From NCBI GenBank assembly GCA_040905265.1, contig JBBDRW010000147.1:27269-91268 (forward strand): DNA of 64,000 nt. Direction: 5' to 3'. This stretch comes from JBBDRW01 sp040905265 (lineage in GTDB: Bacteria > Bacteroidota > Rhodothermia > Balneolales > Balneolaceae). The notes beneath the pieces are model-generated. The model saw only the letters and a program-made list of their open reading frames with translations, searched no databases and was not told the DNA's origin. Position 1 is the stretch's first letter. Every line of letters begins with the position of its first letter. The position numbers and the translations under genes are program-made. Positions 41,027-48,853 of the stretch are shown here, in pieces.

Positions 41027-43654
41027 TCATCGGAGGATGGACCAGGCGCGGAGGCCTTCGCGGGAGTTGCCGATCAGTTCCATTCTTCCATCTCTGGTAA
41101 GGTCATGGATCAGCGGGAATGTGATGCCTGTCGTTGGTATATCATAATTACGTTCACCTGATAGTATATCCCAGGCGTATAGCCGGCCGAATCCGGCCAA
41201 AGCGACCAGATTACTTCTGCCATCACTGTTGATGTCGGTGATCAGGGGCGGAGACTCTTCGGCTGAGGGTTGTCCCATATTCTCGGTAAACCGGAGTGTC
41301 CCATCCAGGTTAAAGAGAAAGAGAGAACCGTTCGAGCTTTGTAGAAGAACCAGGTCTTCACGTATCAGTTCACCGTCAACCCGCAGCATCAGGTTGTGAA
41401 CAGAAGGTGTAGTGTTGAGGCTGCTGTTGGCTACATTCAAACCCTGGGTAATAAGGGAGTCCCCTGTAACGGATGCCACCAGGGAGTCGGCAAATAGGGG
41501 TTCATTCCCGAAACTATAGAGAGTTCCGTCAGATGCAGCGCCCAGTATGTGTTCGTGGTATACGGATGGAGATCCGTTGAATTGTGAATCGATAAATAGC
41601 GGAAATCCATCTCTTCTGACTCCATTCACATTCCAGCCGTGAAGACTGTTTTCAGCAAAAGCCAGAATGGCGAGACTGCCTCTGTACTCTCCGACGGCCG
41701 GTTTACTACGGATGACGGCGTTTGTAGCCTGGGGCCAGCCGGAAATTGGTTCACCCCGGGCATTCAATATATAGAGGTTTCGGTCCGCAGTTGCGACAAT
41801 CATCTCAGCCACACCATTCCGGCTAACATCTGCTACCTGCAAAGGTGTTGTAATCTCTTCACTGACTTGAACGGGGAAATTTGGGAGCAGATCTCCTGAG
41901 ATGTTCCAGGCATAGATTTTATTTCCAGCGGCCTGCATAATGATATTCTGATTGTTTCCGTACCAGTCATAGATGACTGGAGGCCCGACAGGCCTGTCTT
42001 CTCCGGTTGACATTTGTGCAACTACGGTGCCATCGGCAGCGACTGCATAAACAGAACCGCTACGGGTAGAGAAGACGATCTCGTCTCTTGCACTTCCGCC
42101 TATATTGGCATGTGCGGGAACTCCGCTGATTTCAGCACCATTCAGTGAAAAGAGCCACTCCTCCCGGTATGGGATATCTTCAGTTTCTCGCTGAAAACTT
42201 GAAAACGTGATCTCAAGAGGTGATGATTCATTTTCTCGTGTGGTTGAAATCGTGAAATTATCAAGGGTTGAAGAAAGCGCATCGAATCTGTTCTGTGGGT
42301 CGAGCCAGGGCTGAATATAGTTCGTGAAAAGGGAAGAATTGACAAATAACAGAGAGCTGAGGTCATCCGGGAGCTGTTCCCTGATCCCGATGTACTGATC
42401 GCTGTAGGACATGACACTCCGACGCTCACTGTCGGTGATCACACTCTGTGCGAGTCCGTTTCTTCGGGCAGTAATTACGGCATCTCCATGCAAGCCGAGG
42501 TAGAAGTCTGATATGGGTGAGAGCTCTGATCCAAAAAGCTTGCCCATCAAGGGGCTGGAGAGCTGATACAGGCTGCCGGACCGTTGGATATGGCCTGATT
42601 CCGAAAGCCGTTCCAGGTGACTGCGCAGCTCATCCGGCTGCTCCGCCTTTCGGAGGAACAGAAATTCACTGTCAGAGAGAAATCCGGATTCGGCGAACGC
42701 TGCAAACGCGATTTCATCTCCAAGGCTTGCTGCAATTTCTCTATACTCTTCAGGCCGGCCTGAGAGATAACGGTCCAGTTCCGTTACCGGCTCCAGACTA
42801 TCAGGTGGTACCATTCTCGGTTCTAGCGAGAGGATAGCAAAAGCTGCACTGTTCGCAGGGATATACTGGTCAAGTTCAAACGGCCGGGACGGAGAAGCAG
42901 CAGCACGGATCAGGGTTGACGGTTGTTCAGAAATTTGCATGGAACCGGTAAGCTGCCACTGAAGATTATCCGAATCCGGATATGTTGTTGCCTTTAGTGA
43001 GACAGTTCCACCTCCCAGGAACGCTTCATGTACAAACGGCCGATACGCGACTTTGGCCATCAGCTCCACCAACAGGTCGAGCCTGGAGGTATTCAGGAGA
43101 AAGGTCCCAGGTGCAAGTTGGCTGTCATGAACGGTGATCTGTGCTTGTTCACCCAGATGTGTTCGAATCAACTCTTCAATACCCAGACTCGCTTCGGAAA
43201 AAAGGGTGTATTCACCGATTTCTGCTGCATAATAGGTGCGATCCGGGAGGAAAATTTTATTTATCGCAGTTCCCCTGAACTGGTAACGGTTCTGGTCAAA
43301 AGGCTTATGATAGCGGCTGGCGACTTCGGATAACATTCCGGAAGGGGCATCAGCTATCCAGATGGTCTGCCATTCATTCGACGTGTCGGGATAGAGTAGC
43401 ACTGCTCGCACAATAATCTGCTCTTCATACCCGTGAATCAGTTCTTCTGTCAGCTGGAGAGCGGATGTGGTCACATCTTCAACGACCGGCATGAAGGGGG
43501 ACGCCAGCACATCCCTGACTGTACTTTCATTTTCAGGGATGATCAGAAAGGGAATTTGATCCGGAATGAGCTCACTCCAGTGTTCCGGAGGGGATTGCCG
43601 GCAGCCTGCAGCAGCCGTCAGTAGTGCCAATATAACAAGAGGCAAGGCCTTCAT
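41027..43654 (-). CDS. Large lipoprotein: unknown N-terminal domain plus PQQ-like/FG-GAP propeller
   Basis: An 875-residue exported lipoprotein of unknown function. Seen: signal MKALPLVILALLTAAAGCRQ with a textbook lipobox (Cys near 18). Residues ~20-520 resemble DUF3352-like secreted proteins, an alternating alpha/beta region with FLIIPENESTVRDVLASPFM, LLVELMAKVAYRPF and SLLFVNSSLFTNYIQPWL. Residues ~530-875 carry propeller repeats such as VYAVAADGTVVAQ, IYAWNISGDLLPNFPVQV, LYILNARGEPISGWPQ and LYAWDILSGERNY. A frame extends seven codons further to 43675, but the lipoprotein signal begins at 43654. It diverges from the BatA/VWA gene across 137 bases. The domain call is by eye. Confidence 0.72.
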   Translation of the reverse strand: MKALPLVILALLTAAAGCRQSPPEHWSELIPDQIPFLIIPENESTVRDVLASPFMPVVEDVTTSALQLTEELIHGYEEQIIVRAVLLYPDTSNEWQTIWIADAPSGMLSEVASRYHKPFDQNRYQFRGTAINKIFLPDRTYYAAEIGEYTLFSEASLGIEELIRTHLGEQAQITVHDSQLAPGTFLLNTSRLDLLVELMAKVAYRPFVHEAFLGGGTVSLKATTYPDSDNLQWQLTGSMQISEQPSTLIRAAASPSRPFELDQYIPANSAAFAILSLEPRMVPPDSLEPVTELDRYLSGRPEEYREIAASLGDEIAFAAFAESGFLSDSEFLFLRKAEQPDELRSHLERLSESGHIQRSGSLYQLSSPLMGKLFGSELSPISDFYLGLHGDAVITARRNGLAQSVITDSERRSVMSYSDQYIGIREQLPDDLSSLLFVNSSLFTNYIQPWLDPQNRFDALSSTLDNFTISTTRENESSPLEITFSSFQRETEDIPYREEWLFSLNGAEISGVPAHANIGGSARDEIVFSTRSGSVYAVAADGTVVAQMSTGEDRPVGPPVIYDWYGNNQNIIMQAAGNKIYAWNISGDLLPNFPVQVSEEITTPLQVADVSRNGVAEMIVATADRNLYILNARGEPISGWPQATNAVIRSKPAVGEYRGSLAILAFAENSLHGWNVNGVRRDGFPLFIDSQFNGSPSVYHEHILGAASDGTLYSFGNEPLFADSLVASVTGDSLITQGLNVANSSLNTTPSVHNLMLRVDGELIREDLVLLQSSNGSLFLFNLDGTLRFTENMGQPSAEESPPLITDINSDGRSNLVALAGFGRLYAWDILSGERNYDIPTTGITFPLIHDLTRDGRMELIGNSREGLRAWSILR

Positions 43655-43791
43655 GTCAGGTTTGTAGAGTCGCAAATCAAAAATAATAAGTTTGTGAACA
43701 TTCGGTTATACCCATAGCTTATTCGAAACTGATCAAATCAATTTTTGTTCCAACCGGCTTGGGGCGGTCAAGGTAAGAACTTTTCATGTAA

Positions 43792-45900
43792 ATGAGTTTT
43801 CTTAATCCGTTCTTGTTACTGGGTCTGTTTGCCATTGCGATTCCGCTGATCATTCATTTGATTCAGTTGCGCAAACCAAAGAAGGTACGTTTCTCCACAC
43901 TGGCCTTTTTTCAGACGCTGCAGGAGAGTACACTCCGGCATATTCGCCTCAAACAGTGGCTGTTGCTTGCCATTCGAACCCTGGCTCTGCTGTTGCTCGC
44001 ACTGGCACTTGCAAGGCCCTGGCTCCCTTCCGGATCAGGATCTGTATCCGGACAACAGCAACCTGCGTCGGTCGGACTTTTGATAGACAACAGCCCCAGT
44101 ATGGGCCAGGTAGATCAATTTGGCCCCTATATCAATCAGATAAAACGAATCGCAGATGAAATTATTAGCCAGGGGAGGTCGGAAGACAGATTTTTTATAG
44201 AGGTTACCAACGGAGCCTCACTGGAGCTTCCCGGCTTGAGCGGCAGCGGTGCTTCAGCACGTCTGGATGAAATCAACCCGGAGAATCTTGGAAACTTTAC
44301 CCTGGATAATTTCCGAAGCCTGGCTTATCGGCTTGAAAATGCACCACAACCCGTAAAACAACTCTATATATTGACTGATGGACAGGCAACACAAATAACA
44401 GAATTCAGGGATCGTTCAGAGGAGATCTATGGGGGAAGTGTACATGTCATTACCGTAGGTGAAACTCCACAGCCAAACAGTGCAATCACATCGGTAGAAC
44501 TGGAGCATGGAGGTCAAAGTGGAAATGCCGGCCTGTTACGGGTATCGGTTCGAAATTTTGGTGACTCACCGCTCCAAAATCAGTTTCTGAGCCTGGAACA
44601 GAATCAGCAGATTATCGGCCAGCATGCTGTAGAACTGCAACCCGGAGAAGAGGATTCATTTCTGTTGGAGATGGTTTTGGATGAAGAGTCGTCTGCAGAG
44701 GGGCGGCTGGAGTTGGAAGGAGATGAGATTACATTTGACAACACCCGGTTCGTTGCCCTTCGCAGGCCGGAGAACCGGCGCGTGCTTCTTGTGAAAGAGG
44801 AATCCTCAGGATCATCCGGCTTCTCATCCTATCTGCCCGTTGCTCTGCAAGCTTCATTCGATGAGAATCCCTCTATCGACTGGGTGAGTGGTGGAGTGGA
44901 CCTTATCTCCGGTCCGGATGGATGGGATGCCGTTCTGCTGGACGGAATTCCCAGGTTACCGGACTTTATCCAGGATGAATTGATTCAGTTTGTACAGCAG
45001 GGAGGCGGCCTTCTTTTTCTCCCTTCTGCAGACGGAGATTTGAATTCGTATAACCGGTTTCTTGAGAGAGCGGCTGCCGGCAGTTTCTCAGGTATTTCGG
45101 GCAGTTACGGTTCATTTCAGGCTGTTTCTCGCCTCTCTCCGATTCGTGATGGGCATCCATTGCTGGATGGGATATTTGAAATGACAGAAGGTGAAGATCT
45201 GCGTATCAACCTTCCGGAAATTTACTATCTCTATCAATTCGAACAGGGACCGGCCGGAGACACACTGACATTGCTGGATACAACCTCCGGTCACCCGGTT
45301 CTGCTCGAAAAGAGAATTGGTTCCGGACGCTTTTTGATCTCCTCGATCGGTACCGATCCTGGCTGGTCTGATCTCCCGGTGAAACCTGTTTTTGCCCCTC
45401 TCTTTGACCGGGTGATTCACTATCTGACGATGAGTGTCGGTGAACATCTGGAAGATCACACTCTTGGAGAGCCGTTTCGGTATTTGTTACCGGGGCAGCC
45501 GGCCGAGATCGTACTGGAAGCGGGCGGGCAAGCCATTCTGCCGGATCGACAGATAACGCACCAGGGGACAAGAATCGAATATGAAGCCCGGGACTGGCAG
45601 CCCGGATTTTTATCCCTCCGGATAGATGATGAGGTTGTAAGGATTGCATTAAATCAAAACACAATGGAGTCGGAATTCAGAACGTTATCGGATCAGGAGA
45701 TGACACAGGCATTGAGCTCTTCATTCCGGGAACTGTCGGTCCGTCCTTTGTCGGTACCCGGTGAGGAGCTTGCAGATGTTATCCAGACCGACCGGTTCGG
45801 TATTGAAATCTGGCACTGGTTTGTGATTCTTGCATTTGCAGCGTTGATTGCTGAATCGATAGTTTCACGTGCATTCAAGGCGGAATCGAATGTTTTGTAG
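43792..45900 (+). CDS. BatA-type membrane protein with von Willebrand factor A domain
   Basis: A 702-residue inner-membrane protein. Seen: N-terminal BatA domain MSFLNPFLLLGLFAIAIPLIIHLIQLRKPKKVRFSTLAFF, with two helices (second: IRTLALLLLALALARPWL), then a VWA domain with LLIDNSPSMGQVD (MIDAS DxSxS) and LYILTDGQATQI, and a beta-sandwich with internal glutamine-amidotransferase-like stretch WDAVLLDGIPRLPDFIQDELIQFVQQGGGLLFLPS. It ends with a third helix IWHWFVILAFAALIAESIVSRAF. BatA-family proteins occur in the Bacteroidota aerotolerance and membrane-assembly clusters, usually with MoxR and DUF58 genes, which are absent here. It is divergent from the large lipoprotein gene. Confidence 0.85.
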   Translation: MSFLNPFLLLGLFAIAIPLIIHLIQLRKPKKVRFSTLAFFQTLQESTLRHIRLKQWLLLAIRTLALLLLALALARPWLPSGSGSVSGQQQPASVGLLIDNSPSMGQVDQFGPYINQIKRIADEIISQGRSEDRFFIEVTNGASLELPGLSGSGASARLDEINPENLGNFTLDNFRSLAYRLENAPQPVKQLYILTDGQATQITEFRDRSEEIYGGSVHVITVGETPQPNSAITSVELEHGGQSGNAGLLRVSVRNFGDSPLQNQFLSLEQNQQIIGQHAVELQPGEEDSFLLEMVLDEESSAEGRLELEGDEITFDNTRFVALRRPENRRVLLVKEESSGSSGFSSYLPVALQASFDENPSIDWVSGGVDLISGPDGWDAVLLDGIPRLPDFIQDELIQFVQQGGGLLFLPSADGDLNSYNRFLERAAAGSFSGISGSYGSFQAVSRLSPIRDGHPLLDGIFEMTEGEDLRINLPEIYYLYQFEQGPAGDTLTLLDTTSGHPVLLEKRIGSGRFLISSIGTDPGWSDLPVKPVFAPLFDRVIHYLTMSVGEHLEDHTLGEPFRYLLPGQPAEIVLEAGGQAILPDRQITHQGTRIEYEARDWQPGFLSLRIDDEVVRIALNQNTMESEFRTLSDQEMTQALSSSFRELSVRPLSVPGEELADVIQTDRFGIEIWHWFVILAFAALIAESIVSRAFKAESNVL

Positions 45901-46015
45901 AGGAGAATCGGAATGGTGACGAATTCGGGAACAATTTACTACATTGTACTTGCTGAATGGTGGTTTTCAGCGTCATTAAACGGTTATTTCGACCTCAAAC
46001 AGCAGTAAGGGGCAT

Positions 46016-46606
46016 ATGCAGATATCTTTTACCATAGATACCGTTTTTTTATTTATCCTGACGATATTTACGATCGGATCTACATTTCTCTCCTGCTATT
46101 CTATTCTGAATGCAGCCAGGCTGAGAAACGTGCGTTTGAGTTGGAAGTCGGGCAAGATATTCGGTTATCCGTTGTTTGCTACGATTTTTCTTGTGTCAGC
46201 CACTCTGTTCGGGGGATTCGTCTATGAGTCGGAACTGAACCAATACTACCTGATGGCAGGTTGTTACGGCTGGGTTGGGCTTAACTGGTTTGTCGTCAGT
46301 TATCTGACATCCATGAGATTTCTGACTGATAACGGAATCGTAAAGAATATCAATGACCCTTCACAAACAGTCGCATGGCATGAAATTGGTGATTATGTGG
46401 AAAAAGTATCAGAAACAGGGTCTGACTACATATTCTTCTACCGTGAACGGGGTATAGACGAGGCCGCAGTAAAAACTGCGCTGAGACTTGACCTTTTCGT
46501 TCCACCTGCGCAAGTTGAAGAGTTCCGAAAGGTTGTTTCTTATAAGCTGGGCCGGACGCTGAACAGATCCGTAGAATCGATCGTTAATGTAAAGACAGTT
46601 GAATAG
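46016..46606 (+). CDS. Membrane protein of unknown function upstream of hflX
   Basis: A 196-residue protein not recognised. Seen: an N-terminal helix VFLFILTIFTIGSTFLSCYSIL, a helix pair around residues 55-100 (PLFATIFLVSATLFGGFVY and YLMAGCYGWVGLNWFVVSYL), and a soluble C-terminal half (residues ~105-196) with alternating strands, VAWHEIGDYVEKVSETGSDYIFFYRERG, that looks like a PH-like domain of the kind seen in bacterial membrane PH proteins. It ends twelve bases before the hflX start and so shares the message. No role can be assigned. Confidence 0.8.
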   Translation: MQISFTIDTVFLFILTIFTIGSTFLSCYSILNAARLRNVRLSWKSGKIFGYPLFATIFLVSATLFGGFVYESELNQYYLMAGCYGWVGLNWFVVSYLTSMRFLTDNGIVKNINDPSQTVAWHEIGDYVEKVSETGSDYIFFYRERGIDEAAVKTALRLDLFVPPAQVEEFRKVVSYKLGRTLNRSVESIVNVKTVE

Positions 46607-46618
46607 AGGGGAGACTCC

Positions 46619-47923
46619 TTGATTGAAAATATTCGAACCGGACAGATAAAACGGGAACGAGCCATCCTTGTAGGTGTTTATGGTGTAGATGTCTTGCGTT
46701 GGCAGGCGGAGGAGTATATCGATGAATTGGAGATGCTGGCGGAAACTGCAGGAGCGGATACTATAGAGAAAGTTCTTCAGAACAGGATTCACCCTGACCC
46801 TACCAGTTATGTCGGTAAAGGAAAAGTGGATGAGTTGAGGAGCATGATTGAGCAGAAACAGATCGACACTCTGATTTTTGACGATGACCTAACTGCTACT
46901 CAGATACGGAATGTAGAAAAAGGTACAAAAACCAAGGTTCTGGACAGGAGCGGCCTGATACTGGATATTTTTGCATCACGTGCAAAGACGTCCGCAGCAA
47001 AAAATCAGGTGGAACTGGCACAATTACAATATCTTTTACCCCGGCTCACCCGGTTCTGGACTCACCTCTCACGTCAGAAGGGGGGGATTGGAACAAAAGG
47101 GCCTGGCGAAACTCAGATAGAGACAGATCGACGCCTGATTGGCAAACGAATTTCAGTTCTGAAAGAGAAGCTGGAAAAGCTTGACCGCCAGCGTACTACC
47201 CAGAGAAAAGGGAGGAGTAACCTGGTTCGGGCAGCACTGGTCGGTTATACCAATGCCGGAAAGTCCACCCTGATGAATGCACTGACAGATATAGAGCAGC
47301 TGGCTGAAGACCGGCTATTTGCAACACTTGAATCGGCAGTACGCCGTCTGGAACTCGAAAATCACACCTTGTTGTTGTCAGATACGGTCGGGTTTATCCG
47401 GAAACTGCCTCACAATTTGATAGAGAGCTTTAAATCGACTTTAGATGAGGTTCGTGAAGCCGATATTATTGTACATGTTGTAGATGCTTCTTCTCCTGCA
47501 ATCGATGAACATATAGATGTTGTTCTGAAAACGCTCGGAGAGTTGGGAATCAAAGAAAAGAAAGAGGTATTGATTTTTAACAAGATTGATGCCCTGCAAC
47601 CGAATGAACTCTCGGACCTGAAAAAGGGGCATGAGGAGGCCCTTTTTGTATCTGCAGAACGAGGTATCGGGCTTGCAAAAATCAAAGATCGGCTTGAACA
47701 GCTGGTCGAGGAAGATTATGTAGATTTTCACTATAGAATTCCCTTGAATCATTACAAAGCAGTTGCGTACTTACATGAAGTAGCTCAGATCTCTGAAGAG
47801 ACATATGAGGAGGCGGATGTACTTGTAAGCGGAAGGATCTCAAACAGAGACCGAAAACGGATTGAATCTCTCCTCAAGGAGTTGGATTTTGAGTTGAACA
47901 GTGAACTATCTGAACAGGGATAG
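46619..47923 (+). CDS. hflX: GTPase HflX
   Basis: A 434-residue ribosome-associated GTPase that splits stalled ribosomes. Seen: HflX N-domain with RERAILVGVYG, HPDPTSYVGKGKVDELRSMIEQ and TQIRNVEKGTKTKVLDRSGLILDIFASRAKTSAAKNQVELAQLQYLLPRL, the linker SRQKGGIGTKGPGETQIETDRRLI, and G motifs GYTNAGKST (near residue 210), DTVGF and NKID. The start is a TTG at 46619 preceded by GGGGAG, which fits a Shine-Dalgarno; no better ATG exists before the conserved N-domain. It is followed after eight bases by the CBS protein. Confidence 0.96.
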   Translation: MIENIRTGQIKRERAILVGVYGVDVLRWQAEEYIDELEMLAETAGADTIEKVLQNRIHPDPTSYVGKGKVDELRSMIEQKQIDTLIFDDDLTATQIRNVEKGTKTKVLDRSGLILDIFASRAKTSAAKNQVELAQLQYLLPRLTRFWTHLSRQKGGIGTKGPGETQIETDRRLIGKRISVLKEKLEKLDRQRTTQRKGRSNLVRAALVGYTNAGKSTLMNALTDIEQLAEDRLFATLESAVRRLELENHTLLLSDTVGFIRKLPHNLIESFKSTLDEVREADIIVHVVDASSPAIDEHIDVVLKTLGELGIKEKKEVLIFNKIDALQPNELSDLKKGHEEALFVSAERGIGLAKIKDRLEQLVEEDYVDFHYRIPLNHYKAVAYLHEVAQISEETYEEADVLVSGRISNRDRKRIESLLKELDFELNSELSEQG

Positions 47924-47931
47924 AGGAAGAT

Positions 47932-48600
47932 ATGCTCGTAAAAAAAATCAGCAACAGTGAGTTTGTTCCGTTAGCACCTTCCGATTCCGTTGCGAAGGCG
48001 CTCGCGAAGATGGATGCATGGCATACGTCTGTATTGCCGGTGGTGGAGACTACTACAGGTAAAGTGATCGGACAGGTTACTCTTGAACAACTTGCCGACA
48101 TGCCGGTTGAGAGCGTTCCGGTTTCAGAACTGCAGTTGGCCATGCCTGTGACGACACTGGAGAGCCAGCATATTTTTGAAGTCGCAAGACAGATGCTGGA
48201 ACATGAGATCCGCTTGATTCCTGTAGTCGATAATGAAGGGTCCTATAAAGGAATTGCTGAAAGAAAGGATGTGCTGGAAACTTTCTCCAGTTTACTCAAT
48301 ATTACCGTATCCGGTTCAGTTATCTCTGTGGATGTTGATACAGGAGATTATACTCTCAGTGAGCTGGTGCAAATTATTGAGACTGAAGATGCCAGAATAT
48401 TGGGTGTTGCCGTAGAGACGCCAACCAGTCCGGAGGAGCAGATTCGGATTTCATTCAAGTTAAATGTACGTGATACGTCTTCAATCAGCCATTCATTAAG
48501 ACGTCACGGCTATTCTGTCAGTTCAGAAAGTCAGAGTGAGCTTCTGCGATTCGATATTGCAGACCGTGCTGATGAACTGTTGCGATATCTCGATGTTTGA
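47932..48600 (+). CDS. Tandem CBS-domain protein with ACT-like C-terminus
   Basis: A 222-residue cytoplasmic protein. Residues ~1-125 hold two CBS units (FVPLAPSDSVAKALAKMDAWHTSVLPVVE and VTTLESQHIFEVARQMLEHEIRLIPVVDNEGSYKGIAERKDVLE), the adenine-nucleotide-sensing fold. Residues ~130-222 show an ACT-like beta-alpha pattern (SGSVISVDVDTGDYTLSELVQIIETEDARILGVAV...), as in small CBS-ACT proteins. An AGAGGA stretch before the ATG and the eight-base distance from hflX place it in the same message. Regulatory role inferred from the domains; no target is visible. The 253 bp after it hold no gene I can support. Confidence 0.85.
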   Translation: MLVKKISNSEFVPLAPSDSVAKALAKMDAWHTSVLPVVETTTGKVIGQVTLEQLADMPVESVPVSELQLAMPVTTLESQHIFEVARQMLEHEIRLIPVVDNEGSYKGIAERKDVLETFSSLLNITVSGSVISVDVDTGDYTLSELVQIIETEDARILGVAVETPTSPEEQIRISFKLNVRDTSSISHSLRRHGYSVSSESQSELLRFDIADRADELLRYLDV

Positions 48601-48853
48601 TGCGTGAAGTTTAACCAGTCATTGCAGGAAGTTTTTTTGGGTCTGGCAGATTGGTAGACTACCTGGTTTTCAAAGGCTCCTTGTAAGGGGATCGCGATTG
48701 AGTATCTGACCCTGGTTACAGGTACGAGCCAGGCTGGAAAAAATGGTATCGGATCATTTCCTTTCGAAGCAGGTTGAACAGGTAACAATGGCTGGATCTC
48801 CCTATATTCTGTGAGGCTTCCAGGAGGTACTGATCTCTTAACTTTCAATTTTC

